Source: JABDGR01 sp964561455 (GTDB lineage: Bacteria; Verrucomicrobiota; Verrucomicrobiia; Opitutales; JABDGR01). From it: a stretch of 64,000 nucleotides of DNA. Shown in pieces: positions 61,719 to 64,000 of the stretch. The stretch is taken from contig CAZLPS010000002.1 in assembly GCA_964561455.1 (NCBI GenBank), forward strand, positions 1 to 64,000, written 5' to 3'. The notes under the pieces were generated by a model, which saw only the letters and a program-made list of their open reading frames with translations, did not search any database and was not told where the DNA came from. A program made the position numbers and the translations under genes. Within the stretch, counting starts at the first letter, position 1; every line of letters starts with the position of its first letter.

Positions 61719-64000
61719 ATGATCCGCCATATCCAGCTCGACGAAGACAACGCGCTCAAACGTTTTTCCCAGACGCCCGACGACCAGAAGCCCCGCTTTA
61801 ACTGGCGGGAAGTGATCGTCAACTCCACCGTGGTGCAGCCCGACGTGATGGTCATCGCCGAAGGCGTTGCCCGGCATTTTGACCTCGCCGAAATTGCCGA
61901 CACCGTCGGGTCCGCACTGACGGACTTGCTGCTGTCACGCCAGGTGCATGACATTTACACGGACCAGAACCGGAAGCTCGTTGGCGAAGTCGCCAAGGAA
62001 GTTGGCGAGGAAATCGTCGCCCGTTGGGCGGCCAACAAGGACCGGGTGCTGTCAGAGGACGACATCAATCGCATCATTGAAAAAGCATTGGTGCATCAGA
62101 ACCAGCATGACGTGGCGAAGAGCCTCGTCTTCAAGCGCTCGCGCACGGCAACGGCGGCGGCGGCGAATGGCGATGGATCGGGCACAGTGGCTGCGGGCGA
62201 GGCGCTTCCGGTTCATGTGCGTCTAATTCGGCGCAATGGCCAGGTCGTGCCGTGGGACCAGAACAAGGTCGAAGTGGCCATCCGCAAGGCGTTCCTTTCC
62301 CTGCATCTGGACAGCGAACCGGCGGTGCGTGTGGCGGAGTCCATCAGCGGACGGGTGCGCGACATGGGGCAGGCGTTTGTGTCCATTGAGGACGTGCAGG
62401 ATTTGGTCGAAGAGGAATTGATGAAACACGGCCACTACAAGGTGGCGACCTCCTACATTCTGTATCGCCGGGAGCGCGATGTATCCCGCAAGACCCAAAC
62501 CGCAACGGCCGCAGGCAGCGATGCCCGCCAGGAGCAGATTATTTTCATCAAGCGCGACGGTGGCCAGACGGAGATGTGGGACGGCGCGGAACTGCGGGCG
62601 CGCATCGCCTTTGCGGCCATCGGGCTGGACCTGTGCCTGACCCGCGAGCAAATCGAGGTGGAACTGCGCCGCTCGCTCAACACGGAAATGACGCGCGAGG
62701 ACTTGCAGCAGACGGTGGTGCTCAATGCCAAGACGCTGATTGAGCGCGATGCGGACTTTGCGAAATTCGCCGGGCGCATCCTGTTGTCTTACATTTATGA
62801 AGAAGTGCTTGGGTGGGACATTCTGCGCGACGGCATCGGCACGCTGAAGCAGTTTCATGCCCGCCAGTTCAAGAAGAATCTGGAGCATGCGGCCCGGATC
62901 GAGCGCATCAATCCGGCGCTGCTCAAATATGATTTGGCCAAGCTTGGTGAGGCGCTGGACCCGATGGCCGACTTGGAATTCGACTTTCTCGGCATTCAAA
63001 CGCTGTATGACCGCTATCTGGTGGTGGACAAGACGCGGGAACCGGCGCGGCGCCTCGAAACTCCGCAGTATTTCTGGATGCGGGTCTCCATGGGTCTGTT
63101 CCTCAATGAGCCGCGCGAACGGGAAGACTGGGTCGTGCGCCTCTATGGACTTTATAAGAACCGCCGTTTCTGTTCCTCGACGCCTACCCTGTTCAATGCC
63201 GGCACGCTTCATTCGCAACTTTCCTCATGCTACTTGTACAAGGTGGACGACAATATCGAGAGTATCATGATTCGCGGAATCGCGGAAAATGCGTTCCTGT
63301 CAAAGTGGGCGGGCGGGCTCGGCGGCTCGTGGACGGGGGTGCGCGGCACCGGCGGTTACATCAAGGGCACGAATGGCGAAAGCCAGGGTGTTATTCCCTT
63401 CCTGAAGCTGCACAACGACCAACTCGTGGCGGTGAACCAGGGCGGCAAGCGCCGCGGTTCCGGCTGCGCGTATCTGGAGACCTGGCACAACGACATTCTC
63501 GATTTCCTCGAGCTGCGCAAGAACACGGGTGACGACCGGCGCCGCACCCACGACATGAACACGGCCAACTGGATTCCCGACCTGTTCATGAAGCGCATGG
63601 AGGCGCGCGAGGACTGGACGCTGTTTCGGACCAACGAGACCCCGGATTTGCACGAGTTGTATGGCCGCCGCTTTGAGGAACGCTACTGCCACTACGAGCA
63701 GCTCGCGCGCGACGGCAAAATCTTCGGCAAGACCATCCCGGCCATCGAGCTGTGGAAATTGATGTTGAAGATGCTCTTCGAGACCGGGCATCCTTGGATC
63801 ACCTTCAAGGACCCATGCAACATCCGCAGCCCGCAAGACCACGCCGGGGTCATTCACTCGTCGAATCTCTGCACGGAGATCACGCTGAACACCAGTTTCG
63901 AAGAGACGGCCGTTTGCAACCTCGGCTCGGTGATCCTCGACACGCACATCAAGCCCGATGGCTCGCTGGACCACCATGCGCTCCGTGAGACCATCCGCGT
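61719..64000 (+). CDS. nrdA: ribonucleoside-diphosphate reductase alpha subunit, 3' end outside window
   Basis: About 760 residues are visible, open to the window edge. The chain begins with an N-terminal region whose second half (SEDDINRIIEKALVHQNQHDVAKSLVFKR) resembles an ATP-cone. A clear ATP-cone follows (VRLIRRNGQVVPWDQNKVEVAIRKAF ... HYKVATSYILYRRERD), then a second cone (EQIIFIKRDG ... FAKFAGRILLSYIYEEVLG). The catalytic barrel shows the redox Cys in LSSCYL and the radical-site NLCTE with VCNLGS after it. Tandem cones imply strong allosteric control by ATP/dATP, as in chlamydial NrdA. The ATG at 61719 follows CTACTCCC. Confidence 0.93.
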   Translation, partial: MIRHIQLDEDNALKRFSQTPDDQKPRFNWREVIVNSTVVQPDVMVIAEGVARHFDLAEIADTVGSALTDLLLSRQVHDIYTDQNRKLVGEVAKEVGEEIVARWAANKDRVLSEDDINRIIEKALVHQNQHDVAKSLVFKRSRTATAAAANGDGSGTVAAGEALPVHVRLIRRNGQVVPWDQNKVEVAIRKAFLSLHLDSEPAVRVAESISGRVRDMGQAFVSIEDVQDLVEEELMKHGHYKVATSYILYRRERDVSRKTQTATAAGSDARQEQIIFIKRDGGQTEMWDGAELRARIAFAAIGLDLCLTREQIEVELRRSLNTEMTREDLQQTVVLNAKTLIERDADFAKFAGRILLSYIYEEVLGWDILRDGIGTLKQFHARQFKKNLEHAARIERINPALLKYDLAKLGEALDPMADLEFDFLGIQTLYDRYLVVDKTREPARRLETPQYFWMRVSMGLFLNEPREREDWVVRLYGLYKNRRFCSSTPTLFNAGTLHSQLSSCYLYKVDDNIESIMIRGIAENAFLSKWAGGLGGSWTGVRGTGGYIKGTNGESQGVIPFLKLHNDQLVAVNQGGKRRGSGCAYLETWHNDILDFLELRKNTGDDRRRTHDMNTANWIPDLFMKRMEAREDWTLFRTNETPDLHELYGRRFEERYCHYEQLARDGKIFGKTIPAIELWKLMLKMLFETGHPWITFKDPCNIRSPQDHAGVIHSSNLCTEITLNTSFEETAVCNLGSVILDTHIKPDGSLDHHALRETIR

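Overview
The window is 64 kb of a GC-rich bacterial genome. It most likely comes from the PVC superphylum, probably Verrucomicrobiota. The grounds are the gene families present: ECF sigma factors with membrane-anchored C-terminal extensions, the HpnC/D/E squalene route, a UxaE-type uronate epimerase, a chlamydia-like radical subunit of ribonucleotide reductase, and very little Shine-Dalgarno use. This placement is an inference, because no rRNA or marker set is present. One scaffold gap (100 N) lies inside an ABC ATPase gene and appears to be artificial.

Layout. 1-2.1 kb: end of a Na/Pi cotransporter-like gene and a four-helix-bundle gene. 2-16.7 kb: a sugar-acid and pentose island with UxaE, a 2-hydroxyacid dehydrogenase, an Ldh-type dehydrogenase, a decayed toxin-antitoxin pair, a DUF1152 protein, a KDG-type sugar kinase, an SDR fructuronate/mannonate oxidoreductase, uronate isomerase, xylose isomerase, xylulokinase and a GlcD-like flavoprotein. 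Together these would take glucuronate, galacturonate and xylose towards central metabolism; mannonate dehydratase and KDPG aldolase must lie elsewhere. 16.9-19.6 kb: two paralogous ECF sigma factors, each carrying a transmembrane helix and a different extracytoplasmic domain. 19.7-25.2 kb: two site-2 proteases, a sigma-54 response regulator, GalE and a TPR protein. 25.3-35 kb: an unknown low-complexity protein, an ArsR-methyltransferase, an M14 peptidase, a W/DP solenoid repeat protein, an M13 peptidase and GltX. 35-38.4 kb: squalene synthesis (hpnC and an hpnD-hpnE fusion). 38.7-42.2 kb: a DevBCA-type exporter. 42.2-44.1 kb: IspD, PyrF and tRNA-Ala. 44.2-48.1 kb: an RND/MMPL exporter fused to a cyclic-nucleotide-binding domain, plus a LolA-like protein. 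48.2-57.1 kb: an S26-like lipoprotein, QueA, acetyl-CoA synthetase, DUF2071, VapBC, PepSY, an ApbE-DUF2271 fusion and FabV. 57.3-59.3 kb: a HAD-CPCC fusion, an RHH/RelE module and a zincin. 59.3-64 kb: ribonucleotide reductase (nrdB, a DUF1232 gene, nrdA) behind two NrdR-box-like palindromes.

The least ordinary signal is non-coding. Many intergenic gaps hold arrays of 7-, 8- or 9-bp units in inverted pairs. The unit sequence differs from locus to locus, but the arrangement repeats, and one arm often ends a few bases before a start codon. A separate 9-bp family, TCNGACNNG, recurs at four gene 3' ends. At hpnD, a perfect 14-bp duplication built from heptamers separates the only good upstream ATG from the coding frame. 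Other leading observations are a domain shared between a lipoprotein and a membrane-anchored sigma factor, a sigma factor fused to a GspG-like pseudopilin domain, and an NrdB lacking the radical tyrosine.
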